Below are positions 1 to 5,904 of a DNA stretch of 5,982 bases, piece after piece (position 1 is the first letter of the stretch; every line of letters begins with the position of its first letter). The DNA lies in contig CALJCU010000660.1 in assembly GCA_938023885.1 (NCBI GenBank), forward strand, positions 1-5,982, written 5' to 3'. The position numbers were made by a program, and so were the translations under genes. This DNA is from an uncultured Prevotella sp. Its GTDB lineage: Bacteria; Bacteroidota; Bacteroidia; Bacteroidales; Bacteroidaceae. A model generated the notes under the pieces. The model did no database searches. It saw only the letters and a list, made by a program, of their open reading frames with translations, and was not told where the DNA came from.

Positions 1-20
1 ATAATATATTGATATATAAC

Positions 21-48
21 AATATATGATATTGTCGTTTCGAGTCAA
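21..48 (-). promoter_or_regulatory. Possible promoter firing leftward out of the window
   Basis: Read on the minus strand, TTGACT (48-43) is followed after 16 bases by TATATT (26-21), which resembles a sigma-70 -35/-10 pair. It would drive a gene starting left of the window. Bacteroidetes primary-sigma promoters usually have a TAnnTTTG -7 box, which is not clearly present, and AT-rich sequence gives such matches by chance. This is therefore a weak suggestion. Confidence 0.2.
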
Positions 49-87
49 CCCTCCCTGAGAATCGTTTCTTTTTGATCGCCTTGACTC
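42..87. repeat. Inverted repeat downstream of dtd
   Basis: GAGTCAA at 42-48 and TTGACTC at 81-87 are perfect reverse complements separated by 32 bases. With a two-base bulge the pairing can extend to the flanking CGA/TCG. The structure lies about 130 bases past the dtd stop. It lacks a U-tract on either strand, so it is not a typical intrinsic terminator. It could be a transcript-end structure or chance. Confidence 0.35.
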
Positions 88-213
88 TCGTCCGTTTCAG
101 AGCCCTTAATTTTGGCAGTTAGAATGCTTATATTAGGCTTAGGAAAATTCTTCACACACCATTATCACCCGACACTTAGCATCTGTTAACTATTATATCC
201 ATTACCTAAACTA

Positions 214-666
214 TCACTCCTTGTTCTTCGTATCTATGCAGATAGTGACGGGACCGTCGTTGAGCAGGTCCACCTCCATCTTGGCCCCAAACTCGCCAGT
301 GCCGATAGGTTTGCCGAGAGTTTCAGTGAGAACTTTGCAGAAACGATTGTAGAGAGGGATGGAGATGGAGTGGGGTGCTGCCTTGATCCAACTTGGACGG
401 TTGCCTTTCTTGTAGCTCGCCATGAGTGTGAACTGTGAGACGACAAGGATGTCACCCCCAACATCCTGAATGCTGAGATTCATTATACCGTTCTCGTCAT
501 CAAAAATGCGCAGGCCGATAATCTTCCTCACGAGCCATTGAATATCCTCTCCAGTATCCTCTGAGCAGATGCCTAATAGAATGAGATAGCCTTTGCCTAT
601 CTCTGATTTTACCTTTCCTTCTATCGTTACGGATGCGTGTTTGACACGTTGTATTACTATTCGCAT
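214..666 (-). CDS. dtd: D-aminoacyl-tRNA deacylase (DTD1 family)
   Basis: This cytoplasmic proofreading enzyme hydrolyses D-amino acids, and in this family also misattached glycine, from tRNA. The 150-residue protein is full length for bacterial DTD (about 145-150). It begins MRIVIQRV, typical of the family. It carries both signature motifs: SQFTL at about 77-81, and NDGPVTI at about 136-142, whose Gly-Pro is the cis-proline that excludes L-aminoacyl substrates as the dimer forms. A lysine/arginine-rich loop (KKGNRPSW, 86-93) matches the tRNA-end binding region. The ATG at 666 lies 19 bp after the uvrC stop, so it is very probably the downstream gene of a uvrC-dtd transcript. No strong Shine-Dalgarno sequence is visible, which is normal for Bacteroidetes. 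The call is secure from motifs and length. Confidence 0.96.
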   Translation of the reverse strand: MRIVIQRVKHASVTIEGKVKSEIGKGYLILLGICSEDTGEDIQWLVRKIIGLRIFDDENGIMNLSIQDVGGDILVVSQFTLMASYKKGNRPSWIKAAPHSISIPLYNRFCKVLTETLGKPIGTGEFGAKMEVDLLNDGPVTICIDTKNKE

Positions 667-685
667 TGCGTCGTTCTTTTCATTA

Positions 686-2530
686 TTATTCTTGATAGAG
701 CGCTTTGTGCACCTTCCGTGCCTTGTCAGGTCCTATCACGGTAGCAAGTTCTTCAATACTTGCACCTTTGATGTTTTTCACTGATTTAAAGGATCTTAGC
801 AATGTCTCTCTCGTTTTGGGACCTATGCCTTTGATGTCATCCAAGGCGGAGTGGAGTGCATGCTTTGATCGCTTGTCGCGGTGGAAGGTGACGGCGAAAC
901 GGTGTACCTCATCCTGAATCTGTGTGAGAACATGGAACAGTTCACTGTCTGTCCTCATACCAATGATCTGCGGCGGGAAGCCGAAGAGTAGCTCGTTTGT
1001 GCGGTGCCGGTCATCTTTGGCGAGGCCTGCAATGGGAATGTTGAGATGGAGCTCATCCTCTATTACCTCCCTCACGACATCCATCTGCCCTTTGCCACCA
1101 TCAGTAATGATGAGGTCGGGCAGGGGCGTACCATCCTCTTTCATACGCGAATAACGGCGCCGCACCACCTCTTGCATGGAGGCATAATCATCCGGACCCG
1201 TGACGGTCCTGATTTTGTATTTACGGTAGTCTTTGCGCGAGGGCCTCATACCTTTATAGACGATACATCCTGCTACTGCATCCGTACCGAAGATGTTAGA
1301 GTTATCGAAACATTCTATCTGGTAAGGCAGTTTGTCGAGATGCAGCTTGTCTTGCAGTTCCTTCATTAACCGCGTCTGTTTCTGCTCAGGATTGAGCTTC
1401 TCTGTCCGCTTCAGACGGTCAAACTTATACTGTTTTCCGTTCATCTCAGAAAGTTCCAAAAGATGGTGCTTGTCGCCTCGCTGGGGTACAAAGAACTCGG
1501 CATCTTTCAGCTTCCATTCCATCTCAAACGGTACGATAATCTCCTTGGAGGTACTGCCGAACCGCTCTCTTATCTCCGGGATAGCCTGTATCAACAGGTC
1601 TCCATCGCTCTCGTCAAGCTTACGTTTATATTCGTACGTGAAGCTCTGGTTGATAGTACCGTTCTTGACGTGTATATAATTAATGTACGCGTTCTTCTTA
1701 TTCTCGTCGTCGGTGATAGTGAAGACATCTACATCGGTGATCGTATGGCTTACGACCTCACTCTTGGAAACAAAATCCTGCAAGAGAAGATAGCGCTCTT
1801 TCAAGCGTTCTGCCTCCTCAAACTTCATAATCTTCGCGTTCTCTATCATCCTTTTATACACCCATTCAGAGAGTTCACGCGTGTTTCCCTTCAGCACTTC
1901 CTTCGCCTGACGGATATTCTCCAGATAATCCTCATGGGTCTGCTTTTCTACGCAACAGCCTTCACAGTTATGAATATGGTATTCGAGGCAAGGACGGTAT
2001 TTGCCATTGTCAATACCTTCCCGCGTAATCGGCTGACGGCAACGGCGTGGCTTAAAAGCCTTATGGATAAGCTCCAACACATTATACATGGCTGAAATGT
2101 GCGGATAGGGGCCAAAGTAAGTTCCAAGCTTCTTGTTGATGTGTCGCGTCTTGAAGATACGCGGGAAATACTCGTTGGTGACGATGATAGAAGGGTAGGT
2201 CTTCCCATCTTTCAGAAGTACGTTGTATTTAGGATTGTACTTCTTGATAAGCGAGTTCTCAAGCAATAGCGCGTCTTCCTCCGTGTTGACGACGGTGTAG
2301 GATATGTCGCGGATCTTGGAGACGAGCACCTTTGTCTTAAACCTGTCAACCTCTTTGTGGAAATAGCTCGAGACCCTTCGTTTGAGATTCTTTGCCTTTC
2401 CCACATAAATGATAGTGCCTCCGTTCTCACGTAGGTCGTCATAGTATTGATAGCTTCCTGGCTTCTCCGGCATGTTGAGCACGATATTCTTCAGATATTC
2501 CAGTCGCTTTTCATTTTCTTCTTTAGTCAT
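686..2530 (-). CDS. uvrC: UvrABC system protein C (excinuclease subunit)
   Basis: UvrC makes both incisions around bulky DNA lesions after UvrA/UvrB loading. The 614-residue length is normal (E. coli 610). Domains in order: an N-terminal GIY-YIG nuclease (GSY at 25-27, IIYVGKAKNLKRR at 40-52, and the EEDALLLENSLIKKYNPKYN block at about 84-103) for the 3' cut; a cysteine cluster C164, C181, C189, C193 that matches the Fe-S ligand region described in E. coli UvrC; a UVR/UvrB-interaction helix pair at about 217-252; an RNase-H-like nuclease for the 5' cut with ECFDNSN (D409), DDYASM (D447/D448), TDGGKGQ (D477) and DEVHRFA (H543); and C-terminal helix-hairpin-helix DNA binding (KGIGPKT, about 567-573 onward). 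All catalytic positions that I can place are present. The ATG at 2530 fits the family N-terminus, since PEKPG falls about 20 residues in. A perfect parS-like site lies 40 bp upstream. dtd follows after 19 bp. Confidence 0.97.
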   Translation of the reverse strand: MTKEENEKRLEYLKNIVLNMPEKPGSYQYYDDLRENGGTIIYVGKAKNLKRRVSSYFHKEVDRFKTKVLVSKIRDISYTVVNTEEDALLLENSLIKKYNPKYNVLLKDGKTYPSIIVTNEYFPRIFKTRHINKKLGTYFGPYPHISAMYNVLELIHKAFKPRRCRQPITREGIDNGKYRPCLEYHIHNCEGCCVEKQTHEDYLENIRQAKEVLKGNTRELSEWVYKRMIENAKIMKFEEAERLKERYLLLQDFVSKSEVVSHTITDVDVFTITDDENKKNAYINYIHVKNGTINQSFTYEYKRKLDESDGDLLIQAIPEIRERFGSTSKEIIVPFEMEWKLKDAEFFVPQRGDKHHLLELSEMNGKQYKFDRLKRTEKLNPEQKQTRLMKELQDKLHLDKLPYQIECFDNSNIFGTDAVAGCIVYKGMRPSRKDYRKYKIRTVTGPDDYASMQEVVRRRYSRMKEDGTPLPDLIITDGGKGQMDVVREVIEDELHLNIPIAGLAKDDRHRTNELLFGFPPQIIGMRTDSELFHVLTQIQDEVHRFAVTFHRDKRSKHALHSALDDIKGIGPKTRETLLRSFKSVKNIKGASIEELATVIGPDKARKVHKALYQE

Positions 2531-2659
2531 TGCTTGTAACTCGCTGTTTGTCTATTTCTTCCGCATTTATTGTTTCACGTGAAACAACAGGCGGTTGCAG
2601 ACGCCATAAGGGCTGCACCTTGCATAAATACCAATACGCATTCATATCCGCAATGCCCG
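2531..2659. other. apt-uvrC intergenic gap containing parS
   Basis: These 129 bp separate the apt stop from the uvrC start. They contain a perfect ParB-box palindrome near the uvrC end. The remainder has only short, weak inverted repeats (for example TGCAG/CTGCA around 2596-2617) without a U-run, so I see no clear terminator for apt. I see no clear TAnnTTTG promoter for uvrC either. uvrC may be read through from apt or use a promoter that I cannot recognise. Confidence 0.5.
2571..2586. promoter_or_regulatory. parS: parS site (ParB-binding centromere-like palindrome), perfect
   Basis: The 16-mer TGTTTCACGTGAAACA is a perfect palindrome. It is identical to the chromosomal parS consensus established for Bacillus subtilis Spo0J/ParB and conserved across most bacterial phyla. 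ParB (with CTP) loads at such sites and recruits SMC for origin segregation. It is intergenic, 40 bp upstream of the uvrC start. A perfect 16-bp match is very unlikely by chance in a 6-kb window, and a second near-match lies 678 bp away. ParB binding itself is inferred, since no parB gene is in the window. Confidence 0.88.
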
Positions 2660-3190
2660 CTAAAACTTCAGCAGGCTTGTGATCTCTACATCTTTGTCGA
2701 AGAGCTCACGGGTATGTGGGAACTCAGAGGTAAGCTCAATGATGAAGTTACAGTAGATGCGCTTAGGGTGGAACTTCTTGACGAGGTCGCAGGCCGCTTT
2801 CATAGTGCCACCCGTAGCTAAGAGATCATCGTGAAGAAGTACGACATCATCGGATGTGATGGCATCTTTGTGTATCTCTATCGTATCGATGCCATATTCC
2901 TTGGCGTATCTCTGTTGGATGGTATCGCACGGCAGCTTGCCGGGTTTACGGCAGAGTGCGATTCCTGCACCGAGGCGGATGGCGGCTGCTGAGCTCATGA
3001 CAAAGCCACGGCTTTCGATGCCTACAATTTTTGTGATGCCTTTGTCCTTGTAAAGATCGTGCATCATGTCGCTAATAATCTGCACGCATTCTTTGTTTTT
3101 GAAGAGCGTGGTGACATCACGGAAATTAACACCTTTAATCGGCCAGTCGGGTATGGTACGCAGGTTGTTTACTAACGTTTGGTTGTTCAT
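2660..3190 (-). CDS. apt: Adenine phosphoribosyltransferase
   Basis: This enzyme converts adenine and PRPP to AMP and pyrophosphate in purine salvage. It is a cytoplasmic, usually dimeric, type I phosphoribosyltransferase. The 176-residue length is typical (E. coli about 183). Visible motifs are the N-terminal IPDWPIKGVNFRD adenine-side segment (13-25), GIESRGF (57-63), RKPGKLP (81-87), the flexible-loop region with YGIDTIEIH (99-107), and the PRPP-binding loop VVLLHDDLLATGGTM (116-130). The HDD form replaces the more common VDD and is one I associate with Bacteroidetes Apt. The start at 3190 gives the expected N-terminus. The gene is bracketed by two parS-like sites, one in each flanking gap. 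Its upstream gap holds a plausible own promoter, so it may be transcribed separately from mnmG. Confidence 0.96.
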   Translation of the reverse strand: MNNQTLVNNLRTIPDWPIKGVNFRDVTTLFKNKECVQIISDMMHDLYKDKGITKIVGIESRGFVMSSAAAIRLGAGIALCRKPGKLPCDTIQQRYAKEYGIDTIEIHKDAITSDDVVLLHDDLLATGGTMKAACDLVKKFHPKRIYCNFIIELTSEFPHTRELFDKDVEITSLLKF

Positions 3191-3234
3191 GTTTTACTTT
3201 TTACTTTAAGTGTTATCTTCTTTTATCTCAATGC

Positions 3235-3262
3235 ATTATATATATTTAAGTTTCACGTGAAA
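3235..3262 (-). promoter_or_regulatory. Possible apt promoter overlapping parS
   Basis: On the minus strand, TTTCAC (3262-3257) lies 16 bases before TATAAT (3240-3235), giving a sigma-70-like pair about 45 bases upstream of the apt ATG. The TATAAT match is exact, but Bacteroidetes promoters normally prefer a TAnnTTTG -7 box, so this is tentative. If real, the upstream element overlaps the degenerate parS palindrome. Confidence 0.3.
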
Positions 3263-3264
3263 CC
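3249..3264. promoter_or_regulatory. parS: Second parS-like site, 14/16 match
   Basis: AGTTTCACGTGAAACC contains the perfect 14-bp palindromic core GTTTCACGTGAAAC and differs from the parS consensus only at the two outermost bases. It lies in the 101-bp mnmG-apt gap, 678 bp from the perfect site centre to centre. Single changes at the outer positions are usually tolerated by ParB, so moderate to strong binding is expected. This is inference from known parS degeneracy. Confidence 0.8.
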
Positions 3265-3291
3265 ATTTGCTGACTTTAGGCCAGCTGGAAG

Positions 3292-5163
3292 TTATCGGCC
3301 AAGCAGTACGAGCAACACGTTGATATCGGAAGGAGAAACACCAGGAATGCGGCTTGCTTCTGCCAAGGTCTCGGGATCGATACGCTTCAACTTCTGACGG
3401 CCTTCGGTACTGATCTCTTTAATCTCGGAGTATTTGAAATGGCCTCTAATCCTGATATTCTCCAACCGGCGCATCTTGTCGGCTACGACATTCTCGCGCT
3501 CGATGTAGCCTTTATATCTAATGAGCACCTCGGCGGCTTCGCGGATTTCTTCCTTTTGGTCTACTGGAGCCTCAAGCACTTCTTTCAGTTCGGGGATAAC
3601 TTCGGAGAGACTTGCCATCGACAGTTGTGGGCGGGCGATGAGCTCGGAAACTTTACAGCCGAAATGGAGTGGGGCGGTGCCGAGGGCTTCCAACGAGGAA
3701 TTGACATCTTTCGGATGGACCGTCGTGTTGTTGCAGAAATCGAGAATCTTCTTTATCTCCGATTTTTTCTTTATCCATCGGTCGTACCGGTCCTTCTTTG
3801 CGAGGCCGAGGTCGTATGACTTCTCCGTAAGACGTGCGTCAGCATCATCCTGTCGAAGGAGAATACGATACTCAGCGCGAGAAGTGAACATTCTATAGGG
3901 TTCATCGACACCTTTCGTACAGAGGTCGTCTATGAGCACACCGACATAAGCCTCGTCTCGTTTGAGTACGAACGGTTCACTGTTGCTCACTCTCAGCGCA
4001 GCGTTGGCTCCAGCTACCAGTCCCTGTCCCGCGGCTTCCTCATATCCCGTCGTACCATTGACCTGTCCGGCGAGGAAGAGACGGGGTATAACCTTTGATT
4101 CCAATGAATGATTGAGCTGCGTCGGGTCGAAGTAATCGTATTCGATGGCGTAACCTGGGCGATAGACTTTGACATCTCTCAGTGCGGGAATTTGATGGAT
4201 GGCCCTCAATTGTGTTTCCATGGGCATGGAGGATGAAAAGCCATTAAGGTACATCTCGTTGGTGTTTTCACCTTCAGGCTCTATGAAGAGCGGATGATGA
4301 TCGCGGTCCGGGAATACGGCTAGCTTCGTCTCAATGGAAGGACAATATCGTGGACCGGTACTTTTAATTTGTCCGTTGAAAAGGGGAGAATTGTTCAAAT
4401 CGTCCCGAAGGATACGGTGAACTTCCTCATTGGTATTACAGGTCCAGCAAGGTAGCTGCTTTAGAGCATGCTGCACCCCCATATAAGAGAACTGGTGCCA
4501 GTCGGTGTCACCAGGTTGTTCTTCGGTGTCTTCAAAGTGGATGGTTCGTTTGTCGAGCCTTACTGGTGTCCCGGTTTTCATCCTGCCTGTACGTACGCCC
4601 CACTTTGTGATCGACCCGGTGAGGTGATGGGAAGCTGGTTCTGCAATCCTTCCCCCTGCAACCTTGTGATGGCCGATGTGCATGAGTCCGTTGAGAAAAG
4701 TTCCTGCTGTTATGATGACGGCACCGGCACGAAACTCCACACCCCATATTGTCCTGACGCCAACAGCCTCACCGTTCTCCACGATGAGCTCTTCCGCCTG
4801 GTCTTGCCAGATGTCAAGATTATCAGTGTGGTCGAGCACCCTGCGCCATTCCCAGATGAACTTGCTACGATCGCATTGGGCGCGTGGAGACCAGACGGCA
4901 GGCCCTTTGCCTTTGTTGAGCATGCGGAACTGGATTGCTGTCCGGTCCGTCACCATTGCCATCTGCCCTCCGAGGGCGTCTATCTCGCGCACAATCTGTC
5001 CTTTGGCTATACCGCCAACAGCCGGGTTGCAGCTCATCTGCGCAATCTTGTTCATATCCATCGTTATGAGGCATGTCCTGGCGCCCATGTTAGATGCTGC
5101 GCATGCTGCCTCGCAGCCTGCGTGTCCCGCCCCGATAACGATCACGTCGTACTTGAAATCCAT
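3292..5163 (-). CDS. mnmG: tRNA uridine-5-carboxymethylaminomethyl modification enzyme, FAD subunit
   Basis: MnmG (GidA), with its GTPase partner MnmE, installs the carboxymethylaminomethyl group at C5 of wobble U34 in several tRNAs, using FAD, NADH and methylene-THF. The partner gene is not in this window. The 623-residue protein (E. coli 629) starts MDFKYDVIVIGAGHAG, with the FAD-binding GxGxxG at 11-16. It has the conserved C45 region (SCNPAVGGIAKG), GRMKTGTPVRLD (193-204), the catalytic-type cysteine in PRYCPSIETK (C274, equivalent to E. coli C277), the EMYLNGFS segment (303-310), the second FAD contact NGTTGYEEAAGQG (369-381), and the C-terminal helical tRNA/MnmE-binding domain ending RIPGVSPSDINVLLVLLGR. 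An in-frame ATG 25 codons upstream is rejected: its extension is not family-like and overlaps the promoter. The start is therefore at 5163. Confidence 0.97.
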   Translation of the reverse strand: MDFKYDVIVIGAGHAGCEAACAASNMGARTCLITMDMNKIAQMSCNPAVGGIAKGQIVREIDALGGQMAMVTDRTAIQFRMLNKGKGPAVWSPRAQCDRSKFIWEWRRVLDHTDNLDIWQDQAEELIVENGEAVGVRTIWGVEFRAGAVIITAGTFLNGLMHIGHHKVAGGRIAEPASHHLTGSITKWGVRTGRMKTGTPVRLDKRTIHFEDTEEQPGDTDWHQFSYMGVQHALKQLPCWTCNTNEEVHRILRDDLNNSPLFNGQIKSTGPRYCPSIETKLAVFPDRDHHPLFIEPEGENTNEMYLNGFSSSMPMETQLRAIHQIPALRDVKVYRPGYAIEYDYFDPTQLNHSLESKVIPRLFLAGQVNGTTGYEEAAGQGLVAGANAALRVSNSEPFVLKRDEAYVGVLIDDLCTKGVDEPYRMFTSRAEYRILLRQDDADARLTEKSYDLGLAKKDRYDRWIKKKSEIKKILDFCNNTTVHPKDVNSSLEALGTAPLHFGCKVSELIARPQLSMASLSEVIPELKEVLEAPVDQKEEIREAAEVLIRYKGYIERENVVADKMRRLENIRIRGHFKYSEIKEISTEGRQKLKRIDPETLAEASRIPGVSPSDINVLLVLLGR

Positions 5164-5182
5164 AGTCTTCTTATCTTTTGGC

Positions 5183-5191
5183 GCAAAAGTA
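5183..5191 (-). promoter_or_regulatory. mnmG promoter, Bacteroidetes -7 box
   Basis: On the minus strand, TACTTTTGC matches the Bacteroidetes primary-sigma -7 consensus TAnnTTTGY exactly and is preceded by a run of nine T. It lies about 20 bases before the mnmG ATG at 5163, implying a very short leader. No clear -33 TTTG element was found. This placement also argues against the longer upstream start for mnmG. Confidence 0.6.
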
Positions 5192-5211
5192 AGAAAAAAA
5201 AATGAGAAACG

Positions 5212-5269
5212 GTTTACTTCATCAAAACATTGCTCCACAGCATCAACAATACGATGGCTATAAGTAAAC
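5212..5269. repeat. 8-bp inverted repeat upstream of mnmG
   Basis: GTTTACTT at 5212-5219 and AAGTAAAC at 5262-5269 are perfect reverse complements separated by 42 bases. They lie between the mnmG promoter and the start of the GH97 remnant. They could be paired operator half-sites or chance in A/T-rich sequence. No known regulator motif is recognised. Confidence 0.3.
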
Positions 5270-5295
5270 TCCGTTATTCAGAAAGCACACTCAAG

Positions 5296-5698
5296 ATGAA
5301 ACAACAATTATTCACCTTCTTCCCGCCACGGCTTCAAGGGCGTTCTTGTTGAAGGCTGGAACTATGGATGGCTGGGACGGCGACTGGGGAAAGAGGGAGA
5401 TAAGTTCAGCTTTACCAAGCCTTATCCCGACTATAACTTCAAAGGGCTCCAGAAGTATGCCTTGTCGAAAGGCGTGTCGCTCATTGCACATAATGAGACT
5501 GGCAGTGCAGCCAGGAACTATGAGGGACAGTCAGGACTTACCTTCATTGAGAATGAACCTACCAACTGGCAGCGTACAGTGATTGCCATGGCAGAGATTG
5601 GCAAATACATCGTGACGGCACGAGAGGACAGAAACTCCCCCAAATGGTTTATCGGAGGCATGACCGACGAGAATGCGCGTGACATCACGCTGAAGTAG
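5296..5698 (+). pseudogene. Decayed GH97 glycosidase (SusB-like alpha-glucosidase) remnant
   Basis: An ATG at 5296 encodes MKQQLFTFF, resembling the start of a Bacteroidetes signal peptide, but that frame stops at 5349-5351. Family sequence resumes one frame over at about 5324 with HGFKGVLVEGWN, so most of the N-terminal half is gone. It continues SFTKPYPDYNFKGLQKYA, then LIAHNETGSAARNYEGQ, where HNET carries a glutamate that I equate with SusB Glu439. The text then jumps directly to the C-terminal domain: FIENEPTNWQ, AEIGKYIVTAREDR, KWFIGGMTDENARDITLK. About 200 residues containing the other catalytic glutamates (SusB Glu508/Glu532) are absent. The WDGDW motif sits one frame over at 5373-5387. 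Translation ends at TAG 5696-5698, short of the usual C-terminal strands. Intact GH97 proteins are about 700 residues and periplasmic; this copy cannot be active. It is convergent with the flavoprotein gene on its right and divergent from mnmG. Confidence 0.87.
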
Positions 5699-5810
5699 CG
5701 TAGGCAACAACCCTGCAGGTGGGAACGGTTCAGAGGAGGATGTCATGAATGCACGGTCCTGCCTTCGTCAACGGGTTAACCTTACTTCATGATAATAAAA
5801 TAGACGGCGG
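5699..5810. other. Unassigned sequence between the two truncated genes
   Basis: I recognise no protein here. Short open stretches exist in several frames: one plus-strand frame reads GNNPAGGNGSEEDVMNAR from about 5702, and another starts at 5749 (separate entry). None matches the missing GH97 C-terminus. It is probably eroded coding sequence or spacer. Confidence 0.4.
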
Positions 5811-5904
5811 CTACGAGACATCCGAAAGCCGCCATGTGGTTCTAGTAGAGCGCCTGACCCTGAAAGAGGACGTTGGATACAACAGCAAAGACAACGAGCG
5901 ATAA
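5749..5904 (+). CDS. Small 51-residue ORF of unknown nature (doubtful)
   Basis: ATG at 5749 opens a frame encoding 51 residues, beginning MHGPAFVNGLTLLHDNK and ending YNSKDNER, with TAA at 5902-5904. An AGGAGG sequence lies about 10 bases upstream, at 5734-5739. The product is hydrophilic, with no signal peptide or membrane segment. I do not recognise it. Against it: it overlaps the end of the minus-strand flavoprotein gene antisense, spans that gene's apparent terminator hairpin, lies in eroded sequence, and SD sequences carry little weight in Bacteroidetes. It may be a remnant of a larger gene or chance. Confidence 0.2.
   Translation: MHGPAFVNGLTLLHDNKIDGGYETSESRHVVLVERLTLKEDVGYNSKDNER
5793..5833 (-). 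terminator. Likely terminator of the flavoprotein gene
   Basis: GGCGGCT (5806-5812) and AGCCGCC (5827-5833) form a perfect G/C-rich 7-bp stem around a 14-base loop. Read on the minus strand, the stem is followed by the U-rich GTCTATTTTATT (5805-5794), the arrangement of a factor-independent terminator. The plus direction has no U-run. The annotated stop codon (5811-5813) lies inside the stem. Confidence 0.45.

Larger units (their letters stand above)
1..213. other. Non-coding stretch beyond dtd; AT-rich left end
   Basis: No open frame of useful length or recognisable protein is visible on either strand. The first 35 bases are almost pure A/T and include a small palindrome, CAATAT-atg-ATATTG at 20-34. 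Positions 42-87 hold an inverted repeat, listed separately. In related Bacteroidales, dtd is often followed by a MazG-type pyrophosphohydrolase and deoC. Neither begins here, so any such gene would lie beyond the left edge. No convincing factor-independent terminator for dtd was found. Confidence 0.6.

Noticed and set aside
1631..1644. TTCGTACGTGAAGC as a third parS
   Set aside because: It lacks the CACGTG centre and is inside uvrC coding sequence. The mismatches fall at core positions.
1872..1887. AGTTCACGCGTGTTTC as a parS-like site
   Set aside because: The centre is CACGCGTG, with wrong spacing and no CACGTG core.
1463..2095. Plus-strand open frame of 210 codons
   Set aside because: It is antisense to uvrC across its UVR and Fe-S regions. 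Its hydrophobic character is a by-product of the complementary codons.
2570..2821. Plus-strand open frame starting MFHVKQQ
   Set aside because: The MFHVK start is simply the translation of the parS palindrome, and the rest is antisense to apt.
4468..5205. Plus-strand open frame of 245 codons
   Set aside because: It lies wholly antisense to mnmG, which has complete family motifs. The product is Cys/His-rich and has no recognisable domain.
5164..5238. Upstream in-frame ATG (5238) extending MnmG by 25 residues
   Set aside because: The added segment (MEQCFDEVNRFSFFF...) is unlike the family N-terminus and would run across the TAnnTTTG promoter box and the nine-base A-run. MDFKYDVIVIGAGHAG is the canonical start.
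5462..5698. TTG-initiated 78-residue protein as a separate gene
   Set aside because: It is the distal part of the GH97 remnant. Family similarity continues upstream of the TTG without a break, so it is not an independent start.
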